DNA of 64,000 nucleotides from Streptomyces lavendulae subsp. lavendulae (GCF_002803845.1 NZ_CP024985.1:6955501-7019500), one strand, 5' to 3'. Numbered from the stretch's first letter, positions 26,144 to 35,842 are shown. Notes: generated by a model not told the origin, from the letters alone. A program made the numbers and translations.

Positions 26144-27132
26144 CCCGCCGCCTCCCCTGGGGGCCGATGGCGCGCATGGCGGGGCGGCGGACCCTGTTCG
26201 CCGCCCCCGTCCTGCTCCTCGTCACCTTCGGCGTCTTCGCCGTCGCCGCCCTGTCCCCCTTCGACCCCGTCAAGGCCTACGCCGGCACCGCGGGCCTGAC
26301 CGCATCCCAGGCCGAACTCGACCAGCTGCGCGCCAACCTCGGCGTGGACCGGCCGTTCACCGCGCGCTGGTGGGACTGGCTCACCTCGGCGCTCACCGGA
26401 GACCTCGGCATCTCCGCCGTCCTGCGCCAGCCCGTCGCCGACGTCATCGCCGGACGCGTGGGCTGGTCGGCCATGCTCGCCTGTTGCGCCTTCGTCGCGG
26501 CCCTGCTGCCGGCCACGGTCCTCGGCGTGCTCGCCGCCCGCCGCCGGGGCGGCCTCCTCGACCGCGCCGCCACCGCCCTCGCCTACGTCCTGGAGGCGGC
26601 CCCCGCCTTCTGGCTCGGACTGCTGGCCGTCTGGCTGTTCGCGGTCCGCCTCGGCGCACTGCCGTCCGGCGGACTCACCGACGCCGCCGCCGACACGGTC
26701 ACCGCCGGGCAGGTCGCCCCGCACCTGGTGCTGCCCGTACTGGTCCTCGCCCTCTCCCAACTGCCGTGGTTCTACCTCTACGTGCGCCAGGGCGTGGCCG
26801 ACGCGCTGGAGGAGGACCCCGTACGCGGGGCCCGCGCGCGGGGCCTGTCCGAGCGACGGGTCCTGCTGGGCCACGCTCTGCGCTCCGGGATGCTCCCCGT
26901 GCTCACCCTCATCGGCTCCCGGGTGCCGGAGCTGATCACCGGAGCCCTGCTGGTGGAGACCGTGTTCAGCTGGCCCGGCATCGCCGCCGCCACCGTTCAG
27001 GCGGCCACCTCGGTGGACTTCCCGCTGCTGGCCGCCCTGACCGTGCTGGCCACCGCCGCGGTGCTGGCCGGGAACCTGCTGTCCGACCTGCTGTACGGAC
27101 TGGCGGACCCGAGGGTGGGCTTCGATGGCTGA
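26140..27132 (+). CDS. nikB: Nickel-type ABC importer permease (NikB-like)
   Basis: 330-residue inner-membrane permease of the DppB/NikB type. A first helix (LFAAPVLLLVTFGVFAVAAL) is followed by a long extracytoplasmic loop with the family's ANLGVDRPF and GDLGIS, five more helices and the EAA coupling loop (DPVRGARARGLSERRVLLGHALRSG). GTG start overlaps nikA by 4 bp (GTGA). It pairs with NikC to form the membrane channel. Confidence 0.87.
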   Translation: MTRRLPWGPMARMAGRRTLFAAPVLLLVTFGVFAVAALSPFDPVKAYAGTAGLTASQAELDQLRANLGVDRPFTARWWDWLTSALTGDLGISAVLRQPVADVIAGRVGWSAMLACCAFVAALLPATVLGVLAARRRGGLLDRAATALAYVLEAAPAFWLGLLAVWLFAVRLGALPSGGLTDAAADTVTAGQVAPHLVLPVLVLALSQLPWFYLYVRQGVADALEEDPVRGARARGLSERRVLLGHALRSGMLPVLTLIGSRVPELITGALLVETVFSWPGIAAATVQAATSVDFPLLAALTVLATAAVLAGNLLSDLLYGLADPRVGFDG

Positions 27133-28042
27133 CCTCCCTGACCGGTCTGAGACCACCGGCCTTCCCGACGCCCCGGCGGCTCCCGTGCGGTGGCGCCGCC
27201 ACGGGCCCGACCGCCGCTCCACACACGCCCTGCGGCTGCGCGCCTCGGCCGCCGTACTGGCCCTGCTCGCCCTGGCCGTCCTGCTGGTGCCCCCGCTGGC
27301 CCACCTCGACCAGCAGGCCGTCGACCTCTCCGCCAAGCTGCTGCCGCCATCCTGGCAGCACCCCTTCGGCACCGACGACGTGGGCCGCGACCTGCTGCTG
27401 CGCTGCGTCTACGGGCTGCGCGTCTCCCTGCTGGTCGGCCTGGTGGCGGCGCTCGCCGCGACCGTGGTCGGCACGGCGGTGGGCGCGGCCGCCGGGGCGC
27501 TGGGCGGCTGGACCGACCGGCTCGTCATGCGCGGCGTCGACGCGCTCTCCTCGGTCCCGCACCTGCTGCTCGGCATCTTCGTCGTGGCCCTGTTCCGGCC
27601 CGGCGTCTGGCCCGTGGTGGTGTCCGTGGCGCTGACCCACTGGCTGTCCACCGCCCGGATCGTGCGCGCCGAGGTGCTCTCCCTGCGCGGGCGCCCGTAC
27701 GTGGACGCGGCCGTCTCCGGCGGCGCCTCGCGGTGGCGGGTCGCCGTACGCCACCTGGTGCCCGGGGTGCTGCCCCGGGCCGGGCTGGCCGCGGTGCTGA
27801 TGATCCCGCACGCCATGTGGCACGAGTCCGCCCTCTCCTTCCTCGGCCTCGGCCTGCCCGCCCGCCAGGCCAGCCTCGGCACCCTCGTCCAGGACGCGCG
27901 CGGCTCCCTCCTGGCCGGCGACTGGTGGCCCACCCTCTTCCCCGGGCTGCTGCTCATCGTCCCCACCCTGGCCCTCGCCGGGCTCGCCGGCGCCTGGCGC
28001 GACCGGCTCGACCCCCGGCGCCGTTCGGAGCTGACCCTGTGA
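27125..28042 (+). CDS. nikC: Nickel-type ABC importer permease (NikC-like)
   Basis: 305-residue second permease of DppC/NikC type. N-terminal helix, the typical HPFGTDDVGRDLLLRCVYGLR segment reaching into the first transport helix, and an EAA loop (YVDAAVSGGASRWRVAVRHL). The ATG start overlaps nikB by 8 bp. The C-terminal end overlaps nikD by 4 bp. Confidence 0.87.
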   Translation: MADLPDRSETTGLPDAPAAPVRWRRHGPDRRSTHALRLRASAAVLALLALAVLLVPPLAHLDQQAVDLSAKLLPPSWQHPFGTDDVGRDLLLRCVYGLRVSLLVGLVAALAATVVGTAVGAAAGALGGWTDRLVMRGVDALSSVPHLLLGIFVVALFRPGVWPVVVSVALTHWLSTARIVRAEVLSLRGRPYVDAAVSGGASRWRVAVRHLVPGVLPRAGLAAVLMIPHAMWHESALSFLGLGLPARQASLGTLVQDARGSLLAGDWWPTLFPGLLLIVPTLALAGLAGAWRDRLDPRRRSELTL

Positions 28043-29016
28043 CCCCGCACCCCGCACCGCCGCCCGCCGGGCAGGCACCCCCCGTCCTGCGCGTCGCGGG
28101 ACTCCACGTCCGCTTCCGGATGCGCGGCGGCCGCCACGTCGAGGCCGTCACCGACGCGGCCTTCGAACTGGGCTCCGGCAGCTGCCTCGCCCTCGTCGGC
28201 GAGAGCGGCTGCGGCAAGTCCGTCCTCGCCTCCGCGCTCCTCGGCCTGCTCCCCGGCAACGCCGAGACCGCCGGATCGGCCCTGCTCGCCGACGGCCTCG
28301 ACCTGCTCGCCGCCGACGAGCGGACCCTGGCCCGCACCGTCCGCGGCCGACGCGTGGGCCTGGTCCCGCAGAGCCCCGCCGCGCACCTCACCCCGGTGCG
28401 CACCGTCCGCTCCCAGCTCCAGGAGACCGTCCGGGAACTGCTCGCCCCGAAGGGCGGGAAGGCGCGGCTGCGCGCGGCCGGCGAGAGCGCCGCCGCGCGG
28501 GCCGCCTTCCCCGCCGACCACCTCGACCACCACCCCCACGAACTCTCCGGCGGCCTCGCCCAGCGCGCCGCCACCGCGCTCGCGCTCGTCGGGGACGCCC
28601 CCCTGCTCCTCGCCGACGAGCCGACCACCGGCCTCGACCGCGACCTCGTCGACCGCACCGTCGACGAACTGCGCGCCCACACCAGGGACGCCGGCCGGGC
28701 CCTGCTGATGATCACCCACGACCTGGCCGCGGCACGCCGCGTCGCCGACACCGTCGCCGTCATGTACGCGGGCCGGATCGTGGAGATCGCCCCCGCCGAC
28801 GCCTTCTTCGGCGCACCCGGCCCCCGCCACCCCTACGCCCGCGGCCTGCTCGACGCCCTCCCCGAACGCGCCTTCACCCCGATCCCCGGAGCCCCGCCCG
28901 AACTCGGCGACCTGCCGCCCGGCTGCGCCTTCGCCGCCCGCTGCGCCCTCGCCGACGCCACCTGCCGGGCCGTGCGGCCCCCGCTGACCGAAGGGGTGGC
29001 CTGCCACCGTGCTTGA
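28039..29016 (+). CDS. nikD: Nickel-type ABC importer ATPase (NikD-like)
   Basis: 325-residue ATPase of the DppD/NikD type. Walker A GESGCGKS, signature LSGGLAQR (with Leu in place of the usual Gln at the fourth position), Walker B LLLADEPTTGLD and the H-loop ITHDLAAA are present. The C-terminal oligopeptide-transporter extension is complete with GCAFAARCALA and its cysteines, a region that can hold an Fe-S or zinc site in relatives. GTG start overlaps nikC (GTGA). Confidence 0.87.
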   Translation: MTPHPAPPPAGQAPPVLRVAGLHVRFRMRGGRHVEAVTDAAFELGSGSCLALVGESGCGKSVLASALLGLLPGNAETAGSALLADGLDLLAADERTLARTVRGRRVGLVPQSPAAHLTPVRTVRSQLQETVRELLAPKGGKARLRAAGESAAARAAFPADHLDHHPHELSGGLAQRAATALALVGDAPLLLADEPTTGLDRDLVDRTVDELRAHTRDAGRALLMITHDLAAARRVADTVAVMYAGRIVEIAPADAFFGAPGPRHPYARGLLDALPERAFTPIPGAPPELGDLPPGCAFAARCALADATCRAVRPPLTEGVACHRA

Positions 29017-29668
29017 GCTCCAGGGCATCACCGCCGGCTACGACCCCCGCCGCCCCGTCGTGCGCGACGCGCACCTCGCGCTGCGACCCGGCGAGGCCCT
29101 CGGCCTGGTCGGGCCCAGCGGCTGCGGCAAGTCCACCCTGGCCCGGGTCGCCGCCCTGCTGCACCGGCCCGACCGGGGGACGGTGGTCCTCGGCGGCCGC
29201 ACCGTCACCGGCTTCCGGCACCGGGCCCCGCGTTCCCTGCGCACCGAGGTCGGCGTCGTCTTCCAGCAGCCCAGGCTCTCCGCGGACCCCCGCCTGAGGC
29301 TGCGCGACCTCATCGCGGAGCCACTGCGGGCCACGGGTCGCCGGCGTGGGGCGCAGGAGGCCGTCGCCGAGCCGGCCGAGCGGGTCGGCCTCGGCCCGGA
29401 CCTGCTCGCCCGGCGCCCCCACGAGGTCAGCGACGGCCAGCTGCAACGCGCCTGCCTGGCCCGCGCGCTGGTGCTGCGGCCGCGCTGGCTGGTCTGCGAC
29501 GAGATGACCGCGATGCTCGACGCCTCCACCACGGCGGCCCTGGTGGCGGTGGTGGAGGAGTACCGGAGGGAGACGGGGGCCGGTCTGCTCGCGGTGGGAC
29601 ACGATCCGGTGCTGCTCGGCCGGTGGTGCGACCGTACGGTCCACTGGGGCGACATCGCGGACAGTTGA
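29009..29668 (+). CDS. nikE: Nickel-type ABC importer ATPase (NikE-like)
   Basis: 219-residue ATPase of the DppF/NikE type, somewhat shorter than the usual 250 or more. Walker A GPSGCGKST and Walker B WLVCDEMTAMLD are normal, and the H-loop reads VGHD. The ABC signature is SDGQLQR, with Asp for the first Gly of SGGQ. GTG start overlaps nikD by 8 bp. The stop codon lies inside a 16-bp palindrome. With its partner NikD it would form an asymmetric ATPase pair. Confidence 0.83.
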   Translation: MLELQGITAGYDPRRPVVRDAHLALRPGEALGLVGPSGCGKSTLARVAALLHRPDRGTVVLGGRTVTGFRHRAPRSLRTEVGVVFQQPRLSADPRLRLRDLIAEPLRATGRRRGAQEAVAEPAERVGLGPDLLARRPHEVSDGQLQRACLARALVLRPRWLVCDEMTAMLDASTTAALVAVVEEYRRETGAGLLAVGHDPVLLGRWCDRTVHWGDIADS

Positions 29669-29676
29669 TCAACTGT
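29661..29676. promoter_or_regulatory. 16-bp perfect palindrome over the nikE stop codon
   Basis: ACAGTTGATCAACTGT, AT-rich relative to its surroundings, embeds the TGA stop of nikE. It could be a weak terminator or a protein site for the following gene, which starts 122 bp downstream. No regulator is recognised. Confidence 0.3.
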
Positions 29677-29797
29677 TGCGCCTTCGTGAATCATCCGGTT
29701 CTTCCATGGACTCCTCGGACAGTGCGATCTAGCGTCTGGCGGCGGCGCGATGTCAGACGCAATGTCAACAACACTGTGGAACAAGGAGGATGACCGG

Positions 29798-31366
29798 ATG
29801 TTCCGAAGAGCGCTGAACTGCGCCGTGGTCCCCGCCATCGCCGCCCTGACGGTGATCGGCGGGATCTCCCCGGCCCAGGCCGACGAGATCCCCCAGGCCC
29901 CCGGCCACCGCCTGGTCAGCCACTACGAGGGAGCACCCGCCACCGCGGCCCCGCTGCCGGGCGAAGCCCCGCCGCAGCACCCCTTCCTCGCGCCCAACGG
30001 CCGCAGCGGCATGCACTCCGACGCGGCCGGCAGCGCCACCTCTCCCTGGTCCGGCCCGCTCGGCAAGAACCCGCAGGTCACCAGCGAGAAGATCGCCGCG
30101 CTCGGCGGTGAGTGCGCCACCGCCACCTTCGACGCGGGCGGCCGGCTCGTCACCGTCTGCGGCACCTTCTCCGGCTTCAAGGTCAAGCTCCTGGAGCCCC
30201 GTACGCTCGCCACGCTCGCGGAGTACCAGCTCCCGCAGCGTTCTTCCACGGTCGAGGCGATCACCTCCCTCGACTTCGCGAAGATCTTCAAGGACACCTC
30301 CGGCGGCGCCTACTTCTACCTGGACAACCAGGACCGCGCCGTGCTGGCCGACTCCCGCCAGCACGTCCTGCGCCTCGCGCACAGCCAGAACCCCGACGGC
30401 AGCTGGAAGTTCACCGTCGAGAACGACTGGGACCTCACCGGCCGGGTGCCCCACGACTGCGTCAGCTGGACCAACCTGTGGCCCAGCGGCACCTGTGACC
30501 CGGTCACCTCCGTCATGCCCGACTGGAACGGCCGCATCTGGTGGGTCACCCGCCAGGGCCGCGTCGGCACCGTCGACCCGGGCACGGGCACGATCCGGTC
30601 GATCCGCCTGGAGGGCGAGGAGATCCAGAACTCCTTCTCGGTCGCCGAGGACGGGGTCTCCATCGTCACCGACCACGCGCTCTACAGCTTCCGCGCCACC
30701 GCCGACGGCACCCCCGAGGCGCAGTGGCGCCAGACGTACGACCGCGGGACCGGCACCAAGCCCGGCTCCGTGAACCAGGGTTCGGGCACCACCCCGGACC
30801 TCTTCGGCAACGGCTACGTCGCCATCACCGACAACGCCGACGACCGGATGAACGTCCTGGTCTACAAGCGGGGCGCGGACGTCCCCGCGGACCAGCGGCT
30901 GGTCTGCAAGGTGCCCGTCTTCGGCTCCGGCGCCTCGACCACCGACAACTCCCTGATCACCTGGGGCAACAGCATCGTCGTCGAGAACAACTACGGCTAC
31001 GAGAACCCCACCTCCCTGCTCCTCGGCAAGTCGGTCACCGGCGGCGTCAGCCGCATCGACGTCCGCGCCGACGGCAGCGGCTGCGACACGGTGTGGCAGA
31101 GCGCGATCCGCTCGCCCTCCGTCGTCCCCAAGCTCTCCACCGGCAACGGGCTGCTCTACTTCTACGAGAAGGAGCCCAACTTCTGGGGCATCGACGCCTG
31201 GTACCTCACCGCGGTGGACTTCCGCACCGGTGAGCGCCGCTGGCGGCAGCTGACCGGAACCGGTCCGCTGTACGACAACAACTGGGCGCCGATCACCCTC
31301 GGCCCCGACGGCACCGCCTACGTCGGCGTGTTCAACGGCATCGTCGCCGTCCGCGACGGCGGCTGA
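29798..31366 (+). CDS. Secreted protein of unknown function, propeller-like
   Basis: 522-residue exported protein. The signal peptide (MFRRALNCAVVPAIAALTV ... SPAQADE) is clear. The mature part alternates beta-strand-like segments with Gly/Asp/Trp motifs (DWNGRIWWVTRQGRVGTVDPG, WGNSIVVENNYGY), as in PQQ- or NHL-type beta-propellers. It has several Cys that could form disulfides outside the cell. ATG 29798 follows AAGGAGG at good spacing; in-frame starts upstream lack one. No catalytic motif is recognised. Confidence 0.7.
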   Translation: MFRRALNCAVVPAIAALTVIGGISPAQADEIPQAPGHRLVSHYEGAPATAAPLPGEAPPQHPFLAPNGRSGMHSDAAGSATSPWSGPLGKNPQVTSEKIAALGGECATATFDAGGRLVTVCGTFSGFKVKLLEPRTLATLAEYQLPQRSSTVEAITSLDFAKIFKDTSGGAYFYLDNQDRAVLADSRQHVLRLAHSQNPDGSWKFTVENDWDLTGRVPHDCVSWTNLWPSGTCDPVTSVMPDWNGRIWWVTRQGRVGTVDPGTGTIRSIRLEGEEIQNSFSVAEDGVSIVTDHALYSFRATADGTPEAQWRQTYDRGTGTKPGSVNQGSGTTPDLFGNGYVAITDNADDRMNVLVYKRGADVPADQRLVCKVPVFGSGASTTDNSLITWGNSIVVENNYGYENPTSLLLGKSVTGGVSRIDVRADGSGCDTVWQSAIRSPSVVPKLSTGNGLLYFYEKEPNFWGIDAWYLTAVDFRTGERRWRQLTGTGPLYDNNWAPITLGPDGTAYVGVFNGIVAVRDGG

Positions 31367-31385
31367 CCGCAGGCCGCCCGGACCG

Positions 31386-31408
31386 GCCCCCGCCCGACCG
31401 GCGGGGGC
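31386..31408. terminator. Bidirectional terminator
   Basis: GCCCCCGCC-CGACC-GGCGGGGGC, a perfect 9-bp stem with a 5-base loop, placed exactly between two convergent genes (stops at 31366 and 31409). Confidence 0.75.
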
Positions 31409-32041
31409 TCAGTCCCCGGGCCGCCACAGCGGATGCGCGGAGTCGGCCCACCACCGCCCGACGAAACCGGTGCGCATCCCGCGCCGGGCCTCCGGGTCGC
31501 CCAGGGCCTTGCCGATGTGCCCGGCCAGTACGACCCCCAGCGCCAGGGCCAGCCAGTCGTGGACGAAGGTGGCTCCGGTCCGCCACAGCAGCGGCGCGAG
31601 CCGGGTGAACCACATCAGCAGCCCGGTGCCCAGCATCACCAGCACCGCCCCGGTGAGCCAGGCCGCCCAGAGCTTCTGCCCGGCGTTGAACTTCCCGGCC
31701 GGGCGCGGTCCCCGGCGGCGCAGCGCGGAGCGCAGCCAGACCCCGTCGTGCGGGCCGAAGCGGTTCAGCACCCGCAGGTCGGCCCGGAAGGCGCGTGAGG
31801 CGAGCCCCAGCAGGACGGGTACGGGCAGCGCCAGACCGGCCCACTCGTGCACCGTGACCACCAGGCGCCGGCGCCCGACCAGCTCGGCGAGCGGCGGCAG
31901 GTACAGGCAGCCGGCGGTGACCAGGCAGACCCCCATCAGGGCTGCCGTGGCCCGGTGCACCCAGCGTTCGGCCGGGGTGAACCGCCGCACCTGCGCGGAG
32001 GGCCGGGCCCCGGACGGCCGGGCCTCAGACGGTCGGGGCAT
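31409..32041 (-). CDS. Cytochrome b561-like membrane subunit (partner of the molybdopterin protein)
   Basis: 210-residue membrane protein with four or five hydrophobic helices. Histidines suited to heme b ligation occur in ERWVHRA, VTVHEWAG, FVHDWLAL and AGHIGKAL. The start (ATG 32041) lies inside the end of the upstream molybdopterin gene (17-bp overlap), implying coupled translation. By analogy to the MsrP/MsrQ pair it may pass quinone electrons to, or take them from, the exported molybdenum subunit; that is inference. Confidence 0.75.
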   Translation of the reverse strand: MPRPSEARPSGARPSAQVRRFTPAERWVHRATAALMGVCLVTAGCLYLPPLAELVGRRRLVVTVHEWAGLALPVPVLLGLASRAFRADLRVLNRFGPHDGVWLRSALRRRGPRPAGKFNAGQKLWAAWLTGAVLVMLGTGLLMWFTRLAPLLWRTGATFVHDWLALALGVVLAGHIGKALGDPEARRGMRTGFVGRWWADSAHPLWRPGD

Positions 32042-32762
32042 CGTCGCGTCCGTTCGACCGGCCGACCCAGGCGTCCACGTCATAGCCGAGCTCCTCCCAG
32101 TAGCCGGGTTCGGCCTCGCGGGTCACGGTGATGCCCGAGAGCCACTTCGCCGACTTGTAGAAGTACATCGGCGCCACGTACAGCCGGGCCGGCCCGCCGT
32201 GGCCGTGCTCCAGCGGCCGGTCCTGCATGCTCAGCGCCACCATGACGTCGTCGCGCCGTGCCTGCGGGAGGGTGAGGCTCTCCGTGTACGTCCCGTCGAA
32301 GCAGGTGAACCGGATGGCCCGGCCCTCGGGCCGCACCCCCGCCGCGTCGAGCAGCCGCATCACCGGGACGCCCTCGAAGGAGGTGCCGGGGACCCGCCAG
32401 CCGGTCACGCACTGCACGTCGCGGACCACCCGGGTCTGCGGCATCCCGCGCAGCGCGGCCAGGTCGTACGTCATCGGCCGCTCCACCAGGCCGTCGACGC
32501 GCAGCCGGTAGTCGGCCGGTCCGCGCTCCGGCACGGACGCGGCCACCGAGTAGTACCGGAACCCGCCGCCGTTCGGCAGCAGCCCGGTCAGGCCGGTCGG
32601 ATCCCGGTCGGCCGCCGCCCCCAGCCCGGCCTCCAGGCCCCGGCGCAGGACGGGCGCGGCGACCAGTGCGGCGGCGCCGGCCGCGACGGTGCCGAGGAGG
32701 AGCCGCCGCCCGACGGGGGCACCGTGCCCGTCGGGGTCCTGCGTACGCGTGTCCGTGCTCAC
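32025..32762 (-). CDS. Exported molybdopterin-dependent oxidoreductase (sulfite oxidase/MsrP-like domain)
   Basis: 245-residue protein of the oxidoreductase molybdopterin-binding fold. A Tat-type leader (GRRLLLGTVAAGAAALVAAP) directs the folded protein outside. The molybdenum-coordinating cysteine is in RDVQCVTGW, followed by GTSFEGVPVMRLLDAAG and the late FYKSAKWLSGI. GTG start at 32762. With the overlapping cytochrome b gene it forms a two-gene redox unit. Substrate unknown; methionine sulfoxide or sulfite are the precedents. Confidence 0.85.
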   Translation of the reverse strand: MSTDTRTQDPDGHGAPVGRRLLLGTVAAGAAALVAAPVLRRGLEAGLGAAADRDPTGLTGLLPNGGGFRYYSVAASVPERGPADYRLRVDGLVERPMTYDLAALRGMPQTRVVRDVQCVTGWRVPGTSFEGVPVMRLLDAAGVRPEGRAIRFTCFDGTYTESLTLPQARRDDVMVALSMQDRPLEHGHGGPARLYVAPMYFYKSAKWLSGITVTREAEPGYWEELGYDVDAWVGRSNGRDDAPTV

Positions 32763-32859
32763 CCGGTGATTCGACCACCGCCGGGGGCTCGGACGCCAGG
32801 CCGGGCGGCCGTCCGTCAGACTTCCGTCACATCCCGTCGGGCCCCGGCGGCGGGAGCGG

Positions 32860-33777
32860 CTAGCGGGCCGATTCGAGCTGGCGCTCCTGCTCCCGGTCCG
32901 GGAGGGCCTTAGCCGTGGCGGGGATCAGGGACAGGCTCGCCTCCAGGTCGTCCAGGGCGAGGCGGGCCGCCACGATCCGGTCCCGGACCTCGTCGGCCGG
33001 ATCCATGTCGTTCGCCGCGCGCTCCCGGGCCCGGGCTTCGGCCTCCTCCATCTCGCGCGCCTCGTCGAGCGAGTTGAGCACCACGCCGATCAGGACGTTG
33101 ACCAGCACGAAGGAGGCGAGCAGCGCGTAGGAGGCGTAGTAGACGATGCTGAACCGGGAGATCTCCAGACCGGCGCGGACGGCATCGGTCAGGCCGTCCA
33201 GGGTGGTCAGCAGGAACAGGGTGAGCATGGCCCGCCCGATCGAACCGTAGTGGCCCGGGTCGGACTGCGCGAAGCAGACCCAGCCGACCATCGCGTACAC
33301 GTACAGCACCAGCGCCCCGACGAACAGGAAGCTGGCCGTGCCCGGCAGGCTCCGCCCGACGGCCAGCAGCAGGATCCGCAGGTGGGGCAGGAACCGGGCG
33401 GTGCGCAGCACGCGGGCCAGCCGCAGCAGCCGCAGCACGGTGGTGTTCTCGCGCAGGAACGGCAGGAAGGCCGAGGCGACGATCAGCAGGTCGAAGATGT
33501 TCCAGGGGTCCCGGAAGAATGCTTTCGGCCGGTCCGCGTACGCCCCCAGGCGCAGCAGCATCTCCAGGGTGAACAGGGTGAGGCAGCCGTTCTCCGCCAG
33601 CTGCAGGACCTGGCGGTGCGCGTCGGCCAGCCCGCTGTAGGTCTCGGCTCCCATCAGTCCCGCGTTGAGCAGGATCACGACGAAGACGGCCATCCCGAAG
33701 GACGGGTCCTCGGCGATCCTGCGGCAGTGGACCGCCAGTCTCCTGCGGCCCGGTCCGGCCTGCGTGGGCTGGTTCAT
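32860..33777 (-). CDS. Voltage-gated-type ion channel, NaChBac-like six-helix subunit
   Basis: 305-residue single-domain channel subunit (tetramer expected). S1 begins near residue 28. S4 carries arginines at every third position (116, 119, 122, 125, 128), a canonical voltage sensor. S5, the pore loop and S6 ([14 protein letters not shown]) follow, then an acidic coiled coil ([14 protein letters not shown]). The filter reads TTLDGLT (191-197), while NaChBac/NavAb channels have TLESW, so ion selectivity may differ. Monocistronic, same strand as the molybdopterin gene. Confidence 0.85.
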   Translation of the reverse strand: MNQPTQAGPGRRRLAVHCRRIAEDPSFGMAVFVVILLNAGLMGAETYSGLADAHRQVLQLAENGCLTLFTLEMLLRLGAYADRPKAFFRDPWNIFDLLIVASAFLPFLRENTTVLRLLRLARVLRTARFLPHLRILLLAVGRSLPGTASFLFVGALVLYVYAMVGWVCFAQSDPGHYGSIGRAMLTLFLLTTLDGLTDAVRAGLEISRFSIVYYASYALLASFVLVNVLIGVVLNSLDEAREMEEAEARARERAANDMDPADEVRDRIVAARLALDDLEASLSLIPATAKALPDREQERQLESAR

Positions 33778-33964
33778 CTCGCTCCTCGTACTCGTTCGTG
33801 GCGCTCGTATGGGCAGGGGCCCGACCGGCGCGGGGCCCGTGCGCCCACGCCGCTCCGCCCTTCTAACGCCGCACGGCCGAACGGGTTTCAGCAGGCCGGG
33901 CCCGCCCCGGGGCGTACGTCCGGGGGCCGATGCCCGGGCGGGAGGCCCCCGTTACTGTCGCGGC

Positions 33965-35161
33965 ATGGACAGAACAACGCAGAGCGCGCCCCCGACGACG
34001 GGCCGCACACCCGGATCGGCCCTCCTGGACTGGGGCGGGGCGCTCCTCTACGCGTTCACCGCGCTGCTGCTCATCGGCGGGACCCCCTTCGCCTCCGGAC
34101 TGCTGAGGGCGAGCGTCCTGACCCTGGCGCTGAGCCTGCTCGTGGGCCTGCTGCGGCGCCGGCCCCTCGCGGCCCTGGGCCTCACCCTGACCGCCGCCAC
34201 GGTCGTGGCCTACGGGGCCCAGTGGGGCAACCTGACGCCCGACCGCCACCTCGTCTTCGTTCCCGTGGCCATCGTCTTCGGGGTCGTCGTGGCCACCCGC
34301 ACCCGCCGGGCCGTGGCCGTCGCCGGAACCGTCGTGGCCCTCCTCGAACCGGCCGCCGTCGCGGGCCTCGCCCACGGCCCGTACGAGTTGACCGGCAACC
34401 TGCTCGTCACCGTCCTGACGCTGGGCGCCTGCGCCATGGCCGGCCTGCTGTTGCGCCAGCGCCGCGAACACCGCGCGGAGCTGCGCGAGTCGGCGGTGGC
34501 GGAGGCGCTGACCGCCGAACGGCTGCGCATAGCCCGGGAGCTGCACGACATGGTCGCCCACAGCATCGGCGTGATCGCCATCCAGGCGGGGGTCGGCAGC
34601 CGGGTCATCGAGACCCAGCCGGCCGAGGCGCGGAAGGCCCTCGACGCCATCGAGGCCACCAGCCGGGAGACCCTGGCGGGCCTGCGCCGGACCCTGGTCG
34701 CCCTGCGCCGGGCCCAGCCCGACGAGGGCGCCGGCCACGTCCCGACGGGGCCCGCGCCCGGCCTGGCCGACCTCGGCGCCCTCGCGGCCTCGCTGGCCGA
34801 CTCCGGGGTGCGGGTCGAGGTACGCACCACGGGCGAGCGGCGCGACCTCCCGCCGGACATCGACCTGTCGGTGTACCGCATCGTGCAGGAGGCGCTGACG
34901 AACGTGGTCCGGCACGCGGGCGGCGGTGTCCGGGCCCGGGTGGGCCTCGACTTCTCGGCGGAGGAACTGCGCGTGGAGGTCCTCGACGACGGCCGGGGGA
35001 TGTCCGCGGGCGCCGGGAAGACCGGCTTCGGCATCACCGGCATGTACGAACGGGTCAGCCTGCTCCACGGCCGCTTCAGCGCCGGCCCCCGCCCCGAGGG
35101 CGGATTCCGCGTGGCGGCCGAACTGCCGCTGCCCGCCCCGCGGACGGAGGCGGCCCGATGA
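33965..35161 (+). CDS. Two-component sensor histidine kinase (NarL-type partner)
   Basis: 398-residue kinase with an N-terminal membrane part of about five helices (residues 20-160), a HisKA_3 dimerisation helix with phospho-acceptor His in [14 protein letters not shown] box [10 protein letters not shown] and G box DDGRGM...GFGITGM. No extracytoplasmic sensor domain of size, so the signal is probably sensed in the membrane. ATG 33965 starts before the first helix. It overlaps the response regulator by 4 bp (ATGA). Signal and targets unknown. Confidence 0.9.
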   Translation: MDRTTQSAPPTTGRTPGSALLDWGGALLYAFTALLLIGGTPFASGLLRASVLTLALSLLVGLLRRRPLAALGLTLTAATVVAYGAQWGNLTPDRHLVFVPVAIVFGVVVATRTRRAVAVAGTVVALLEPAAVAGLAHGPYELTGNLLVTVLTLGACAMAGLLLRQRREHRAELRESAVAEALTAERLRIARELHDMVAHSIGVIAIQAGVGSRVIETQPAEARKALDAIEATSRETLAGLRRTLVALRRAQPDEGAGHVPTGPAPGLADLGALAASLADSGVRVEVRTTGERRDLPPDIDLSVYRIVQEALTNVVRHAGGGVRARVGLDFSAEELRVEVLDDGRGMSAGAGKTGFGITGMYERVSLLHGRFSAGPRPEGGFRVAAELPLPAPRTEAAR

Positions 35162-35841
35162 CCGCTCCCGTACGCGTGCTGCTCGTCGACGACCAGCCGC
35201 TGGTGCGCTCCGGGCTGCGCGTGCTCATCGCCGACACCGCCGATCTGGAGGTGGTGGCCGAGGCCGGCACCGGCGCGGACGCCGTCGTGCTCGCGGCCGA
35301 ACACGCCCCCGACGTGGTGGTGATGGACATCAGGATGCCCGGCATGGACGGCATCGAGGCCACCCGGCGGATCACCGCGCAGCCGGGCGCGCCCAGGATC
35401 CTCGTCCTGACCACCTTCGACGAGGACGAGCACGTCTACGGGGCGCTGCGCGCCGGTGCGAGCGGGTTCGCGGTCAAGGACATGGCCCTGGACGACATCC
35501 TCGCCGCCATCCGGGTCGTGGCCGCCGGGGACTCCCTGATCGCCCCCGGGGTCACGCGCCGGCTGATCGCGGACTTCGTCCGGAGCCCGCAGCCGGGGGC
35601 GGGGGCCGGGGCGGTGGCGCGGCCGGTGCGCCCGCTCCCGGGGGTCACCGACCGGGAGCGGGAGGTGCTCGTCCTGGTCGGGCGGGGTCTGTCGAACACC
35701 GAGATAGCCGAGGAGCTGTTCATCTCCGTGGCCACGGCCAAGGCGCACGTGGCGCGGCTGTTCAGCAAACTGGCCGCCCGGGACCGGGTCCAGCTGGTGA
35801 TCACGGCCTACGAGGCGGGGCTGGTCGCACCGCCCGGCTGA
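35158..35841 (+). CDS. NarL/FixJ-family response regulator
   Basis: 227 residues: receiver domain with phosphorylatable Asp57 ([12 protein letters not shown]), Thr and Lys switch residues (TTFDED, VKDMA) and a C-terminal LuxR helix-turn-helix ([21 protein letters not shown]). Translationally coupled to the kinase gene, forming an unmistakable cognate pair. A short palindrome follows the stop. Confidence 0.93.
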   Translation: MTAPVRVLLVDDQPLVRSGLRVLIADTADLEVVAEAGTGADAVVLAAEHAPDVVVMDIRMPGMDGIEATRRITAQPGAPRILVLTTFDEDEHVYGALRAGASGFAVKDMALDDILAAIRVVAAGDSLIAPGVTRRLIADFVRSPQPGAGAGAVARPVRPLPGVTDREREVLVLVGRGLSNTEIAEELFISVATAKAHVARLFSKLAARDRVQLVITAYEAGLVAPPG

Positions 35842-35842
35842 G

